Positions 1 through 9,162 are shown, counted from the stretch's first letter. The stretch: 64,000 bases of DNA from Paracoccus sp. MC1862 (GCF_016617715.1 NZ_CP067225.1:2406501-2470500), one strand, 5' to 3'. Notes: generated by a model not told the origin, from the letters alone. Translations and numbers: made by a program.

Positions 1-204
1 GACGGGCGCGCCCATCTCGGCCTCAAGCGCTTCGCGGAAGGGGGCATAGGCGCAGGCGGCATCCTCGACGGTGGTGACGCCGGGGTCGGGCAGGCGCTCG
101 CCCGCAGCCCAGGCGCGGGCGGCCTCCTGCATCTGCGCCGGGGGCGGGCAGTCGGCCAAGGCCGGGCCTGCGGCCAGCATCAGGGTGGCGGCGATCAGTC
201 TCAT
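1..204 (-). CDS. Exported 2-keto-4-pentenoate hydratase-like protein (N-terminal part, gene runs off left edge)
   Basis: An open frame reads leftward from ATG 204-202 to the window edge, giving about 68 residues. It begins with a signal peptide (MRLIAATLMLAAGPALA) and continues with DCPPPAQMQEAARAW and VEDAACAYAPF. The ATG is preceded by a good ribosome binding site (AAAGGGAGGG). The pattern resembles the start of periplasmic hydratase-like proteins of the fumarylacetoacetate hydrolase superfamily, but the catalytic part is outside the window, so the family call is tentative. It is divergent from mutS. Confidence 0.5.
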   Translation of the reverse strand, partial: MRLIAATLMLAAGPALADCPPPAQMQEAARAWAAGERLPDPGVTTVEDAACAYAPFREALEAEMGAPV

Positions 205-330
205 GGGACCCTCCCTTTCCCGTTTACATGACGCTGCCAGCGGGTCCGGTCCATGTCCAATGGAATCCGGCCGGTTCCAAAGCCGCGCGGGCCCCACTAG
301 AACGGCAGGGTTCCGACCCGAGGCCCGACC

Positions 331-2958
331 ATGACCGACCAGCCGACCCCGATGATGGCCCAGTATCTCGCGATCCGCGAGGCCAACCCAGGGGCGCTGC
401 TGTTCTACCGGATGGGCGATTTCTACGAGATGTTCTTCGAGGACGCGGTGGCCGCCGCCTCGGCGCTGGACATCGCCCTGACCAAGCGCGGCACCCACCT
501 AGGCGAGCCGATCCCCATGTGCGGCGTCCCGGTCCATGCCGCCGAAAGCTACCTGCTGACGCTGATCCGCAAGGGCTTCCGCGTCGCCATCGCCGAGCAG
601 ATGGAAGACCCCGCCGAGGCCAGGAAGCGCGGCTCGAAATCGGTCGTCGCCCGCGACGTGGTGCGGCTGGTGACGCCCGGCACGCTGACCGAGGAATCGC
701 TGCTGGAGGCGCGGCGGCACAACTTCCTCGCCGCCTTCGCCACGGTGCGGGACGACTGCGCACTGGCCTGGGTGGACATTTCCACGGGCGCCTTGCGGGT
801 CGCCCCCTGCCCGCAGGTCCGCCTTGGCCCGGAACTCGCCCGCCACGCCCCGCGCGAGTTGCTGGCGCTGGACGGATCAAAGCTGGACGACGTGGCCCAT
901 GAGGCCGGCGCCGCGCTGACCGAACTTTCCGCGGCCAGCTTCGATTCCACCGCCGCCGTCCGCCGCCTTTGCGAGCTTTACGGCATCGAGACGCTGGACG
1001 GCTTCGGCCAGTTCACCCGAGCCGAACTGTCGGCGATGGGCGCCATCGCGGATTACCTGAGGCTGACCCAGCGCGGGCGGATGCCGCGGCTGTCGCCCCC
1101 CGTGCGGGAAAGCGGCCATGGCACCATGCAGATCGACGCGGCCACCCGGCGCAACCTGGAACTGACGCAGGCGCTGTCGGGCGGGCGCGAGGGCTCGCTG
1201 CTCGCCGCCATCGACCGGACGGTGACAGCGCCGGGCGGGCGGCTGCTGGAACGTCGCATTTCCGCGCCGAGCCGCGACCTGCCGCTGATCCACAGGCGGC
1301 AGGCGGGGGTGGCGGCGCTGGTCGAGGACGCGCGACTGACTGCCGACCTGCGCGACGCCCTGGCGCGGGTGCCCGACATGGACCGGGCGCTCTCGCGGCT
1401 TTCGCTGGAACGCGGCGGGCCGCGCGATCTTGCCGCCGTGCGGAACGGGCTGACGGCGGCGGTGCGGATCGCGGCGCTGATTGGCGGCGGCGACCCGCTG
1501 CTGGCCGAGGCGGCAGGCAACCTGGTCGGGCACGACGCGCTGATCGATCTGCTGGACGAGGCGCTGGTGGCGGAACCCCCGCTGCTTTCCCGCGACGGCG
1601 GCTTCGTGGCAGCAGGCTATGACGCCGAACTGGACGACACGCGGGCGCTGCGGGACGAAGGCCGGGGCGTCATCGCCCGGATGCAGGGCGACTACATCGC
1701 GGAAACCGGCGTCGCCAGCCTGAAGATCAAGCACAACAACGTGTTGGGCTATTTCATCGAAACGACGACCACCCATGCCGAGCGGATGCTCGCCCCGCCT
1801 CTGAACGAGCGCTTCATCCACCGCCAGACGACGGCGAATCAGATCCGCTTCACCACCGTTACGCTTTCGGAACTGGAAACCCGCATCCTGAACGCCCGCG
1901 ACCGGGCGCTGGAACTGGAACGCGCGGTCTTCGACCGGCTGGTGCGGGCCGTGCTGGACGAGTCGGCCCGCATCGGGCAGGCTGCGCGGGCGCTGGCCGA
2001 GATCGACGTGGCCGCCGGTTTCGCAGACCTTGCGACCGGCGAGGGCTGGGCCCGGCCTGTCGTGGACGACAGCCGCGCCTTCGTAATCGAGGGCGGCCGC
2101 CACCCCGTCGTGGAACGCGCGCTGAAGCGGAAGGGAGAGCCCTTCGTTGCCAACGGCTGCGCCCTGACCGAAGGGACGACCCCGGCGATCTGGCTGCTGA
2201 CCGGGCCGAACATGGCGGGGAAATCGACCTTCCTGCGGCAGAATGCGCTGATCGCGGTGCTGGCGCAGGCCGGGGCCTTCGTGCCCGCAGCCCGCGCCCA
2301 TGTCGGGCTGGTGTCGCAGCTTTTCAGCCGCGTCGGTGCGGCGGACGACCTCGCGCGCGGGCGCTCCACCTTCATGGTGGAAATGGTGGAAACCGCCGCG
2401 ATCCTCAACCAGGCCGATCCGGCTGCGCTGGTGATTCTGGACGAGATCGGACGCGGCACCGCGACCTGGGACGGCCTCTCCATCGCCTGGGCGGTGCTGG
2501 AGCATCTGCATAGCGGGAACCGCTGCCGGGCGCTGTTCGCCACCCATTACCACGAGATGACCCAGCTTGCCGCCAAGCTGGAGGGGGTCGAGAACGCCAC
2601 CGTCGCGGTACGCGAGTGGAACGGTGACGTGATCTTCCTGCATGAGGTCCGCAAGGGCGCCGCCGACCGCAGCTATGGTGTGCAGGTGGCCCGGCTGGCA
2701 GGGCTTCCCCCCGAAGTGGTGGAACGCGCGCGGGAAATCCTTGACGCGCTGGAAGCCGGTGCGCGGGACGGCGCCGCGCGCCCGGCCGCGTTGATCGACG
2801 ACCTGCCGCTGTTCCGGGCGGCACCTGCGCCTGCACCGGCGCAGAAGAAGGACTCAGCCGCCGAAAAGCGGCTGCAGGCGGTCCAGCCCGACACGCTCAG
2901 CCCGCGCGAGGCGCTGGATCTGGTCTATGAGCTGGTCGCGCTGACGCGTCAGGCGTAA
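331..2958 (+). CDS. mutS: DNA mismatch repair protein MutS
   Basis: This 875-residue protein is of full length for bacterial MutS. It recognises base mismatches and small loops in newly replicated DNA and uses ATP to recruit MutL. The mismatch-binding Phe-X-Glu motif is at residues 31-33 (within GDFYEMFFEDA). The ABC-type ATPase domain has its Walker A motif GPNMAGKST at about 625-633, followed by a DEIGRGT signature and Walker B region. A helix-turn-helix-like C-terminal segment follows a poly-Ala/Pro linker. It is a single gene, divergent from the exported hydratase-like gene and convergent with trcR. Nothing looks damaged. Confidence 0.98.
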   Translation: MTDQPTPMMAQYLAIREANPGALLFYRMGDFYEMFFEDAVAAASALDIALTKRGTHLGEPIPMCGVPVHAAESYLLTLIRKGFRVAIAEQMEDPAEARKRGSKSVVARDVVRLVTPGTLTEESLLEARRHNFLAAFATVRDDCALAWVDISTGALRVAPCPQVRLGPELARHAPRELLALDGSKLDDVAHEAGAALTELSAASFDSTAAVRRLCELYGIETLDGFGQFTRAELSAMGAIADYLRLTQRGRMPRLSPPVRESGHGTMQIDAATRRNLELTQALSGGREGSLLAAIDRTVTAPGGRLLERRISAPSRDLPLIHRRQAGVAALVEDARLTADLRDALARVPDMDRALSRLSLERGGPRDLAAVRNGLTAAVRIAALIGGGDPLLAEAAGNLVGHDALIDLLDEALVAEPPLLSRDGGFVAAGYDAELDDTRALRDEGRGVIARMQGDYIAETGVASLKIKHNNVLGYFIETTTTHAERMLAPPLNERFIHRQTTANQIRFTTVTLSELETRILNARDRALELERAVFDRLVRAVLDESARIGQAARALAEIDVAAGFADLATGEGWARPVVDDSRAFVIEGGRHPVVERALKRKGEPFVANGCALTEGTTPAIWLLTGPNMAGKSTFLRQNALIAVLAQAGAFVPAARAHVGLVSQLFSRVGAADDLARGRSTFMVEMVETAAILNQADPAALVILDEIGRGTATWDGLSIAWAVLEHLHSGNRCRALFATHYHEMTQLAAKLEGVENATVAVREWNGDVIFLHEVRKGAADRSYGVQVARLAGLPPEVVERAREILDALEAGARDGAARPAALIDDLPLFRAAPAPAPAQKKDSAAEKRLQAVQPDTLSPREALDLVYELVALTRQA

Positions 2959-2964
2959 GGCGTC

Positions 2965-3699
2965 TCAGCGGTCCTCGCCTTCTTCCTCGTTGTCGCCTTC
3001 CGGCAGGTTGAAGAAGCTCGCGGCGTCCAGATCAGCCTCGGGCTTCTCCTCCTCGCGGGTCAGCGAGAAGTTTTCCAGGCCCGCGATGGACGACGGCAGG
3101 CGCGGCTCTTCCGGCATCGACAGGCTCGATTCGGTGGACACGAGCTTGCGACGCTCGTCGTCCGACATGACCTCGGGCTTGGATTTCGCGGCCTTCTGCA
3201 CCGCCGCGTCCAGTTCCGACTGGCGGCAAAGGCCCAGCGCCACCGGGTCGATCGGGGTGATGTTCTGCATGTTCCAATGGGTCCGGTCGCGGATCGAGGC
3301 GATGGTGGGCTTGGTCGTCCCCACCAGCTTGGCGATCTGCGCGTCAGCCAGTTCCGGGTGGAACTTGACCAGCCAGAGAATCGCCGCGGGCCGGTCCTGA
3401 CGCTTCGACAAGGGCGTATAGCGCGGGCCGCGGCGCAGCTCCTCGCCCTCGGCGGCGGGGTTGTGCTTCAGCTTCAGCCTGTAGGCCGGGTCCTTCTGGC
3501 CCTTCTCGATCTCGGCCGGGTCGAGCTGGTTCGAGCCGACGGGATCGAAGCCCTTGACCCCCGCCGCCACGTCGCCATCGGCGATCCCCTGCACCTCAAG
3601 CTCGTGCATCCCGCAGAAATCCGCGATCTGCTTGAAGCTGAGCGTGGTGTTGTCGACCAGCCAGACGGCGGTCGCCTTGGCCATCAGCGGCTTGTTCAT
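2965..3699 (-). CDS. trcR: TrcR/DUF1013 cell-cycle-type transcriptional regulator
   Basis: The 244-residue protein starts MNKPLMAKATAVWLVDN and contains the conserved block of the DUF1013 family (TTLSFKQIADFCGMHELEVQ, then KPTIASIRDRTHWNM). In Caulobacter this family is the TrcR regulator. The N-terminal region looks like two helix-turn-helix modules and the C-terminus is strongly acidic. I chose the ATG at 3699 because it follows AAGGAG at good spacing and matches the family start; the upstream in-frame extension lacks such support. It is convergent with mutS, 6 bp apart, and divergent from the RNase T2 gene. Confidence 0.78.
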   Translation of the reverse strand: MNKPLMAKATAVWLVDNTTLSFKQIADFCGMHELEVQGIADGDVAAGVKGFDPVGSNQLDPAEIEKGQKDPAYRLKLKHNPAAEGEELRRGPRYTPLSKRQDRPAAILWLVKFHPELADAQIAKLVGTTKPTIASIRDRTHWNMQNITPIDPVALGLCRQSELDAAVQKAAKSKPEVMSDDERRKLVSTESSLSMPEEPRLPSSIAGLENFSLTREEEKPEADLDAASFFNLPEGDNEEEGEDR

Positions 3700-3855
3700 G
3701 GGTTGCTCCTTCGCAATATCTCTCCCGGCCGGGAAACCGGGTCGGCCGCAGGGCCAGTCCACAATTTCGGGGGGAATTGCCGTTCCATATACGCCCGCGC
3801 CCCCGGCGTTTGAACCCCCTTTTTCGTTGAACGCGCGGGCCCTAGCTTCGGACGC

Positions 3856-4482
3856 ATGAAACGCCTTGTCCTTGCCGGCCTACTGATTCCCCTGCCGCTG
3901 GCCGCACAGGACGTGGCGGGAGAGTTCGACTACTACGTCTTGGCGCTCAGTTGGTCGCCCAGTTGGTGCGCGACGGAAGGCGCGGGCCGCAACGAGCCGC
4001 AATGCGAGCCGGAGCGGCGCACGGGCTTCGTCGTCCACGGCCTCTGGCCGCAATATGAACGCGGCTGGCCGGACTGGTGCGAGACGGATGAACGCGACCC
4101 CTCGCGCCGGGAAAGCCGGGCGATGGTGGACGTGATGCCATCGGCCGACATGGCTTGGTACCAGTGGCAGAAGCACGGCCGCTGTTCGGGGCTGTCGGGA
4201 CCGGACTACTACCAGGCAACCCGCCAGACTGCCCAAGGGGTCGAGATCCCGCCAGTGCTGCGGATGCTGCCCCGCGATGTCCGGCTTGAAGCTCGGGCGA
4301 TCGAGAATGCCTTCATCGACGTGAACCCCGAACTGACGCGCGACGGCATCACCGTGACTTGCGACGATGGAAGGCTGGACGAGGTTCGCATCTGCCTGAC
4401 CCGGGACTTGCAACCGCGCGACTGCGCCCCGGATGTCCGGCGGGACTGCCGTTCGCGGATGCTGGTAGAAGCGCCGGGTTGA
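3856..4482 (+). CDS. Ribonuclease T2 family protein
   Basis: This 208-residue protein has a short signal peptide (MKRLVLAGLLIPLPLAAQ), so it should act in the periplasm or outside the cell. It carries both catalytic segments of RNase T2: the CAS-I motif HGLWPQY with His61, and the CAS-II motif WQKHGRCSG with Lys106 and His107. Several cysteines (38, 50, 75, 110 and C-terminal ones) could form the disulfides typical of the fold. These enzymes cleave single-stranded RNA to 3'-phosphates through 2',3'-cyclic intermediates. The physiological role, perhaps phosphate scavenging, is inference. Confidence 0.93.
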   Translation: MKRLVLAGLLIPLPLAAQDVAGEFDYYVLALSWSPSWCATEGAGRNEPQCEPERRTGFVVHGLWPQYERGWPDWCETDERDPSRRESRAMVDVMPSADMAWYQWQKHGRCSGLSGPDYYQATRQTAQGVEIPPVLRMLPRDVRLEARAIENAFIDVNPELTRDGITVTCDDGRLDEVRICLTRDLQPRDCAPDVRRDCRSRMLVEAPG

Positions 4483-4490
4483 GGCGTTGC

Positions 4491-4562
4491 AAGGGGGTTT
4501 TCCACCCCCTGAATGGGGAAAAGCCCCATTCACCCCCGGAGGATATTTCCAGCCGAAAGACG
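4491..4562 (+). repeat. Rhodobacterales-type GGATATTT intergenic repeat, copy 1 with two hairpins
   Basis: Directly downstream of the RNase T2 stop codon, two short hairpins occur: GGGGG/CCCCC (4493-4497 with 4505-4509) and GAATGGGG/CCCCATTC (4511-4518 with 4524-4531, loop AAAAG). They are followed by the core CCCCCGGAGGATATTT and GCCGAAAGA. The orientation is the same as the upstream gene. Similar cores occur at 4696-4731, 14750-14804, 29601-29639 and 45881-45910. The hairpins could terminate or stabilise the transcript. Confidence 0.7.
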
Positions 4563-4692
4563 TATGCTAACTCTTTCTCAACTTTTCCCTGCAACACAGG
4601 TCGAGCGGTACAGGCGGGGACGCCGATGACCGCGCCGAGAGACGCCACATCCCTCGCGGACGAGCGCCGGCGAGGGGTGTGTGCGCTTTTCC
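4563..4692. other. Non-coding stretch between two convergent repeat copies
   Basis: This is the middle of the roughly 300 bp gap between the convergent RNase T2 and quinone oxidoreductase genes. I see no credible ORF, tRNA or promoter in it. The open frames that cross it are chance frames in GC-rich DNA. Confidence 0.5.
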
Positions 4693-4735
4693 CATGCGTC
4701 TTTCGGCGTCAAATATCCCCTCCGGAGGCTCCGGC
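4693..4735 (-). repeat. GGATATTT intergenic repeat, copy 2 (minus orientation)
   Basis: Read on the minus strand, the segment has GCCTCCGGAGGGGATATTTG followed by ACGCCGAAAGACGCATGGG. It lies 3' of the minus-strand quinone oxidoreductase gene (stop at 4789) and in the same orientation as that gene, mirroring copy 1 behind the RNase T2 gene. CTCCGGAG is a local palindrome. Confidence 0.7.
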
Positions 4736-4788
4736 AGGGACGCAGGGGCATCGTTGCAGGTAACGAAGGGGCGATGAAGGAAGGGAAC

Positions 4789-5781
4789 TCATTCCCCAAC
4801 CCGCAGCACGATCTTCCCGATGTGATCCCCCGCTTCCATGTGGGCATGGGCGGCGGCGGCTTGATCCAGCGGGAACTCGGCCTCCATCACCGGGCGCAGC
4901 TTGCCCGCCGCGACCATCGGCCAGACATGGGCGCGCAGTTCCTCGGCGATCCGCGCCTTTGCCAGGTCGGACTGCGGACGCAGGGTGGACCCCGTGATGG
5001 TCAGCCGCCGCATCATCACCGGGGCAAGGTTCAGCGTGATCTTGGATCCGCCGAGAAAGGCGATGAAGACCAGCCGCCCATCGTCCGCCATCGCCTTGAT
5101 GTTGCGCGCGACATAGTCGCCCCCCACCATGTCGAGGATCAGGTCGGCGCCGCCCTCGGCGCGCAGCGCCTCGACGAAATCCTGCTCGCGGTAGTTGATC
5201 GCATGGGCACCCAGACGCGCGCAGGCGGCGCATTTCTCATCCGTTCCGGCCGTCGCCCAGACCCGCGCGCCGAGGGCGCCGGCGATCTGGATCGCGGTGG
5301 TGCCGATGCCCGAGGAGCCTCCGTGGACGAGGAACCGCTCGCCCGCCTGCAGGCCCCCACGCGTGACCACGTTCGACCAGACGGTGAAGCAGGTTTCGGG
5401 CAGGCAGGCGGCTTCGGCGAGGCTCAGGCCCTCGGGGACCGGCAGGGCGTGCTCGGCGGGCGTCAGGGCGTATTCCGCGTAGCCCCCGCCCGGCAGCAGG
5501 GCACAGACGGCGTCTCCCACCTGCCAGCGGGTCACGCCCGCGCCCACCGCCGCGACATGGCCCGCGCATTCCAGCCCCGGCAGTTCCGAGGCACCGGGCG
5601 GGGGCGCATAATTCCCCTGCCGCTGCAGCACGTCGGGGCGGTTCACACCGGCATAGGCCACCCGGATCAGGATCTGGCCCGCGCCGGGGGCGGGCACGGG
5701 GCGGCGGGCGGGTTGCAGCACATCGGCCTCGCCGGGGCGGGTGATCTCGACGACCTGCATCTCGTGCGGCACCGTCATCAT
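4789..5781 (-). CDS. NAD(P)H quinone oxidoreductase, PIG3/QOR family
   Basis: The protein is 330 residues when started at the ATG at 5781, which overlaps the COQ9 stop codon (ATGA), a sign of translational coupling. It is a medium-chain dehydrogenase/reductase: an N-terminal GroES-like domain (GQILIRVAYAGVNRPDVLQRQG), the QOR signature region (GLECAGHVAAVGAGV) and a Rossmann domain (VHGGSSGIGTTAIQIAGALGARV). It lacks the cysteine set of zinc alcohol dehydrogenases, so it probably reduces quinones with NADPH. The upstream frame that extends to 6087 runs antisense through COQ9 and is not part of the gene. Confidence 0.9.
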   Translation of the reverse strand: MMTVPHEMQVVEITRPGEADVLQPARRPVPAPGAGQILIRVAYAGVNRPDVLQRQGNYAPPPGASELPGLECAGHVAAVGAGVTRWQVGDAVCALLPGGGYAEYALTPAEHALPVPEGLSLAEAACLPETCFTVWSNVVTRGGLQAGERFLVHGGSSGIGTTAIQIAGALGARVWATAGTDEKCAACARLGAHAINYREQDFVEALRAEGGADLILDMVGGDYVARNIKAMADDGRLVFIAFLGGSKITLNLAPVMMRRLTITGSTLRPQSDLAKARIAEELRAHVWPMVAAGKLRPVMEAEFPLDQAAAAHAHMEAGDHIGKIVLRVGE

Positions 5782-6434
5782 GCCTGCCCCCCGTGGCCGG
5801 GCGCGGGCCGGGGGCGGGGCTTCCTGATCCAGCCGGTGCTCAGGTCGGTCAGTGCGCCGACGCCGGGCAGCTTGCGAAGGCTCGCCTTCATTTTCTCGAT
5901 CTGCATCACGTCGCCGATGCGGCGGTCGATGAAGGCGCGGGTGTCCGCCCGCCCGTCCGAATGGTCGCCCAGCCAATACAGCACCACCGCCCCCCAGACC
6001 GAGGCCAGTGTCGCCCGCTTGGTCCACCAGCTCACGTCCTCGGACCTGTCCCCCAGCGCCGTCCAGATCCTGTCCGCCGTTTCCCACATCAGCCGCGCCC
6101 CGAGGCCCGCGTTCTGCGGCAGCGCCATCACCGTCGCGCCCGCGCGCACCAGTTCGGGGTCCGAAAGTTGCAGCCGCCGCCAGATCGCGTCGGCCACGCG
6201 GTCGCGGAAGCGCCCCACCGACGGCGAGGCCGCCAGCAGCCGCGCCAGTTCCGCGTCGCCCTTGCGGTGATAGGCGGCGGCCAGCCCCGCGCCGCCTTGC
6301 GGGAAATGGACGCGCGCCAGTTCGGGCGACATCCCCAGGTCGCGGGCGCCTGCCAGCAGGGCGCGGTCGTTCATCCCGTCAAAGGGCACATGCGTCAGCG
6401 CGGCCTCCAGCAGCCGGTCGCGGTCGTGTTGCAT
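5778..6434 (-). CDS. COQ9 family ubiquinone biosynthesis protein
   Basis: This 218-residue protein has the COQ9 features: an N-terminal TetR-like helical half with DRDRLLEAALTHVPFDG, and a C-terminal half with WTALGDRSEDVSWWTKRATLASVWGAVVLYWLGD. COQ9 binds lipids and supports ubiquinone ring hydroxylation with COQ7. The ATG at 6434 is preferred over that at 6461 because GGAGG lies 8 bases before it. It sits next to rpsU (divergent), an arrangement common in alphaproteobacteria, and is coupled to the downstream quinone oxidoreductase. Confidence 0.88.
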   Translation of the reverse strand: MQHDRDRLLEAALTHVPFDGMNDRALLAGARDLGMSPELARVHFPQGGAGLAAAYHRKGDAELARLLAASPSVGRFRDRVADAIWRRLQLSDPELVRAGATVMALPQNAGLGARLMWETADRIWTALGDRSEDVSWWTKRATLASVWGAVVLYWLGDHSDGRADTRAFIDRRIGDVMQIEKMKASLRKLPGVGALTDLSTGWIRKPRPRPAPGHGGQA

Positions 6435-6536
6435 CGGAAAAACCTCCGTCAGGGTGGACATCGCGGGCAGGCTGCGCTAAGGGGCTGCGTCCTGCAATCA
6501 AGATCAACTCTAACCTAGGAAGGTGGTGACAACCAC

Positions 6537-6743
6537 ATGCAGGTGAGCGTTCGCGACAACAACGTCGAACAGGCGCTTCGTGCCCTGAAGAAGAAACTTC
6601 AGCGCGAAGGGGTCTTCCGTGAAATGAAGCTGAAGCAGCATTTCGAGAAGCCGTCGGTGAAAAAGGCCCGTGAAAAGGCCGAGGCCGTCCGCCGCGCCCG
6701 CAAGCTGGCCCGTAAAAAGGCCCTGCGCGAAGGCGCGCTGTAA
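6537..6743 (+). CDS. rpsU: 30S ribosomal protein S21
   Basis: This 68-residue basic protein ([20 protein letters not shown], then [20 protein letters not shown] tail) is ribosomal protein S21, a small-subunit protein near the anti-Shine-Dalgarno end of 16S rRNA. A strong AGGAAGGTG site precedes the ATG. A rho-independent terminator follows about 50 bp downstream. Confidence 0.98.
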   Translation: MQVSVRDNNVEQALRALKKKLQREGVFREMKLKQHFEKPSVKKAREKAEAVRRARKLARKKALREGAL

Positions 6744-6793
6744 GGGCTTTGCGACGGCGCGCTGTCAGGCGCAGCGAACCGGATGGTTCAAGG

Positions 6794-6823
6794 AACCCCC
6801 GTGGCCATGCCGCGGGGGTTTTT
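6794..6823 (+). terminator. Rho-independent terminator after rpsU
   Basis: Perfect 8-bp stem AACCCCCG (6794-6801) with CGGGGGTT (6813-6820), an 11-base loop and a run of five T in total at the 3' side (6819-6823). It lies 50 bp after the rpsU stop on the same strand. Confidence 0.85.
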
Positions 6824-6903
6824 CGTTGCGCCGGATGCACGGCAGACAGCGCCCCTGCGTCGTGCTAGCCTCAGGGTCGCAGGGTCAGGCGCGAGAGGCT
6901 TGG

Positions 6904-7312
6904 ATGCCCACCGTCACGGTCAGTCTGGCGAATGTCGCGGGGACCGAGGCCGCGCTCGGCTGGGCTGGCAGCCATACGCTTGTGGTGGACCGGCCCGAGG
7001 GGAAGGCCCGGGGGCCTCGGCCTTGGCTTCAACGGCGCGCAACTGCTGGCGGTGGCGATCCGGGGCTGCTTCTGCAACGACCTTCACCATGTCGCCCATC
7101 GGCGCGGGGCCGGAATCGGCTCGATCTCGGTCGAGGTGGCGCTGGTTCTTGACGGCGATCCCCTTATCGCCACCCGTGCCGACATGACCGTGCGCTGCAG
7201 CATGGCGGACGGGTCGGACCCCGCGCCCGTGATCGAGAAGGCGAAGCGCAGCTCGATGGTCGGGATTTCGCTGCCGCGGGGCATCCCGGCCTCGGTCGCG
7301 ATGGGGTCCTGA
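6904..7312 (+). pseudogene. OsmC-like protein gene interrupted by one frameshift
   Basis: The start is MPTVTVSLANVAGTEAALGW in one frame up to VVDRPEGKA. The family block GGLGLGFNGAQLLAVAIRG with CFCNDL continues in the next frame to the stop at 7312. Dropping one base in the CCCGGGGG run at 7007-7014 would join them cleanly into about 136 residues. The joined product resembles OsmC/Ohr-fold thiol peroxidase-like proteins, with cysteines in CFC and in TVRCSM. Either the gene is inactivated or this is a homopolymer sequencing error; the rest of the frame is intact, which favours error or very recent damage. Confidence 0.65.
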
Positions 7313-8485
7313 TCAGGCCGGGGCTGGCCCGGCGCGCAGGCTTTGCCGCGCCAGCGCCGCAATCAGGTCGGTCTGGGTGACGATGCCGACGATTTCGTTT
7401 CCATCGAGGATCGGCACGGCGTCGGTCCGGTGGGTGGCCAGATGCGGCAGCAGCGCGGCGATGGGCGAATCCGGCGCGGCCGAGGGCGGCGCCACCTGCA
7501 TCACGTCGGCGGCGCAACCGGTGGCGCCGCGCCGCGGCAGCAGCTTCCTGAACCCGCTGTCCGCAAGCGCCCAGTCGCTGGCGATCAGGTGCAACTGGAA
7601 GATGATGCCGAGGAAGCGGCCATCCCCTTCCACCACCGGCAGCGAGGTGAAGCCATGCCGCGTGAACAGTTCCGCCACCTCGCGCAGGGGGGTCCGGGGG
7701 CCGACCGTCACCAGGTCGCGCGACATGATGTCGGCGGCGGTCTGCACGTCGGTGCGGTGGGACGCGGCCTGGATCTCGGCAGCGGCGACCAGCCGGGCCA
7801 GGTCCTCGACGCCCAGGTTCAGCGACTGGCGATAGCGAACGAGGATGTGGGAAAGTTCGTCTTCGGTCAGGCCAAGCCGCTCGATGGCGGGGGGATCGGC
7901 GGTGCCGTTCGGGTTGGGTTCATGGAACTGGCGCAGGGGATAGCGGCGCCCGGTGGCACGGGCGTAAAGGGCCGCGACCACGACAAGGATCGCCGTTCCC
8001 GTGGCCACGGGCAGCAGCGCAAAGCCCAGCCCCAGCGGCGCGATCCGCTCGGCCCCCAGCGCCACCGTCATGGCGACCGCCCCGCCCGGCGGATGGGTCG
8101 CGCGGCACAGCGCCATGACCACGATCGCCAGCCCCACCGCCAGCGGGATGCACAGCCGCGGGTCGGACACGAAGCGGCAGACGAGGATCGCCGTCAGCGC
8201 CGCGACGGTGTTGCCGACGATGGCGGGCCAAGGCTGCGCCAGTGGGCTGTTCGGCGCCGCGAACAGCAGCACCGAGGAGGCCCCGAAGGGCGCGATCAGG
8301 TAGATCCCCAGCCACAGGTCGGGCGAGAAAGCCAGCGCGCAGGCGGCCGTCACAGCCAGCCCGAGGGTTGCGCCGAGGCCCGCCCGCAGCGCCTCCCTTG
8401 CCGGGACGGCGGCGGCGGTGGGGCCGAGGGCGCGCAGGCGGGAATGGGTCGGGAAGGCGGCTGGGGGCACGGGATGCCTCATCAT
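7313..8485 (-). CDS. HPP family membrane protein with C-terminal CBS domain pair
   Basis: The protein is 390 residues from the ATG at 8485 (a second ATG follows at 8482). The N-terminal half is an HPP domain with about four membrane helices and the motifs AREALRAGLGATLGLAVTA, FGASSVLLFAAPNSPLAQPW and THPPGGAVAMTVALG. The C-terminal half is a CBS pair (IMSRDLVTVGPRTPLREVAELF and later VMQVAPPSAAPDSPIAALLPHLAT), which usually binds adenine nucleotides. HPP proteins have been linked to nitrite transport in cyanobacteria and plastids; that role here, next to a denitrification island, is only a suggestion. It is convergent with the OsmC gene without a gap. Confidence 0.87.
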   Translation of the reverse strand: MMRHPVPPAAFPTHSRLRALGPTAAAVPAREALRAGLGATLGLAVTAACALAFSPDLWLGIYLIAPFGASSVLLFAAPNSPLAQPWPAIVGNTVAALTAILVCRFVSDPRLCIPLAVGLAIVVMALCRATHPPGGAVAMTVALGAERIAPLGLGFALLPVATGTAILVVVAALYARATGRRYPLRQFHEPNPNGTADPPAIERLGLTEDELSHILVRYRQSLNLGVEDLARLVAAAEIQAASHRTDVQTAADIMSRDLVTVGPRTPLREVAELFTRHGFTSLPVVEGDGRFLGIIFQLHLIASDWALADSGFRKLLPRRGATGCAADVMQVAPPSAAPDSPIAALLPHLATHRTDAVPILDGNEIVGIVTQTDLIAALARQSLRAGPAPA

Positions 8486-8778
8486 GGAATGACGCCGGTG
8501 GGTATTGCCCCCCGCCGCATCCCGCAAGCCCGACCGAAGCCGGATGGGCGCCTCGCGCGCCTGCCGGGCCGGACGGCGGATGCGGGACAGCACGGCCGCG
8601 GCCGGCGGCTTGGCGGGAAGCGATGCCGCATCGGGATGGCCCTTGGCTGCCTGAAAGACCGGAAAGGCGTTGCTTGCGCCGCACCCGTCCCCCAACCACA
8701 GGTGCTTGCCCCGGAGGTTCCCCTGCCCCACTTTCGAGGATGGAGGATCAGAAATGCCTCCGCCCACAGGAGTCAGCG

Positions 8779-9162
8779 ATGCGACTGATATTCCTTGTTC
8801 CGCTCATGCTGCCGATGTCGGCAGCCGCCTTCACGGCCCAGAATGGCATGAGGGCCACGCAGGTCGGCCCCGCCGAGATCGCGGTTGCCCACGAGGTGCG
8901 ACGGGATGACACCGATTACTGGTGCGCCGCAGGCGATTTTGCACGGCGCGTTCTGGGACAACCGGGCAAGGCCCGAATCTGGAGAGCGACCCCCAAGCCG
9001 CGCCTAGCCGGAGAGGGCATCGTCTTCACGCTCGATCCTGCGAAGAAGGCCGAGGGCGCAGGGCTGTCCCAGTTCGGTTCGGGGCCGCGCGACGGCTCGA
9101 TCTCGGTCGGAATGTCCGTCGGAAGCTTCTGCCGCATCGACCTTCCATACTGGAGGGACTAG
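8779..9162 (+). CDS. Small secreted protein of unknown function
   Basis: The gene encodes 127 residues starting MRLIFLVPLMLPMSAAAF, a clear signal peptide, with AGGAG 8 bases before the ATG. The mature part contains a Trp-Cys-Ala motif (TDYWCAAGDFARRVL) and a second cysteine near the end (VGSFCRIDLPYW), possibly a disulfide pair. I do not recognise the family with certainty; it resembles short periplasmic hypotheticals of Rhodobacterales. It stands alone between HPP (divergent) and an Lrp gene (convergent). Confidence 0.75.
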   Translation: MRLIFLVPLMLPMSAAAFTAQNGMRATQVGPAEIAVAHEVRRDDTDYWCAAGDFARRVLGQPGKARIWRATPKPRLAGEGIVFTLDPAKKAEGAGLSQFGSGPRDGSISVGMSVGSFCRIDLPYWRD

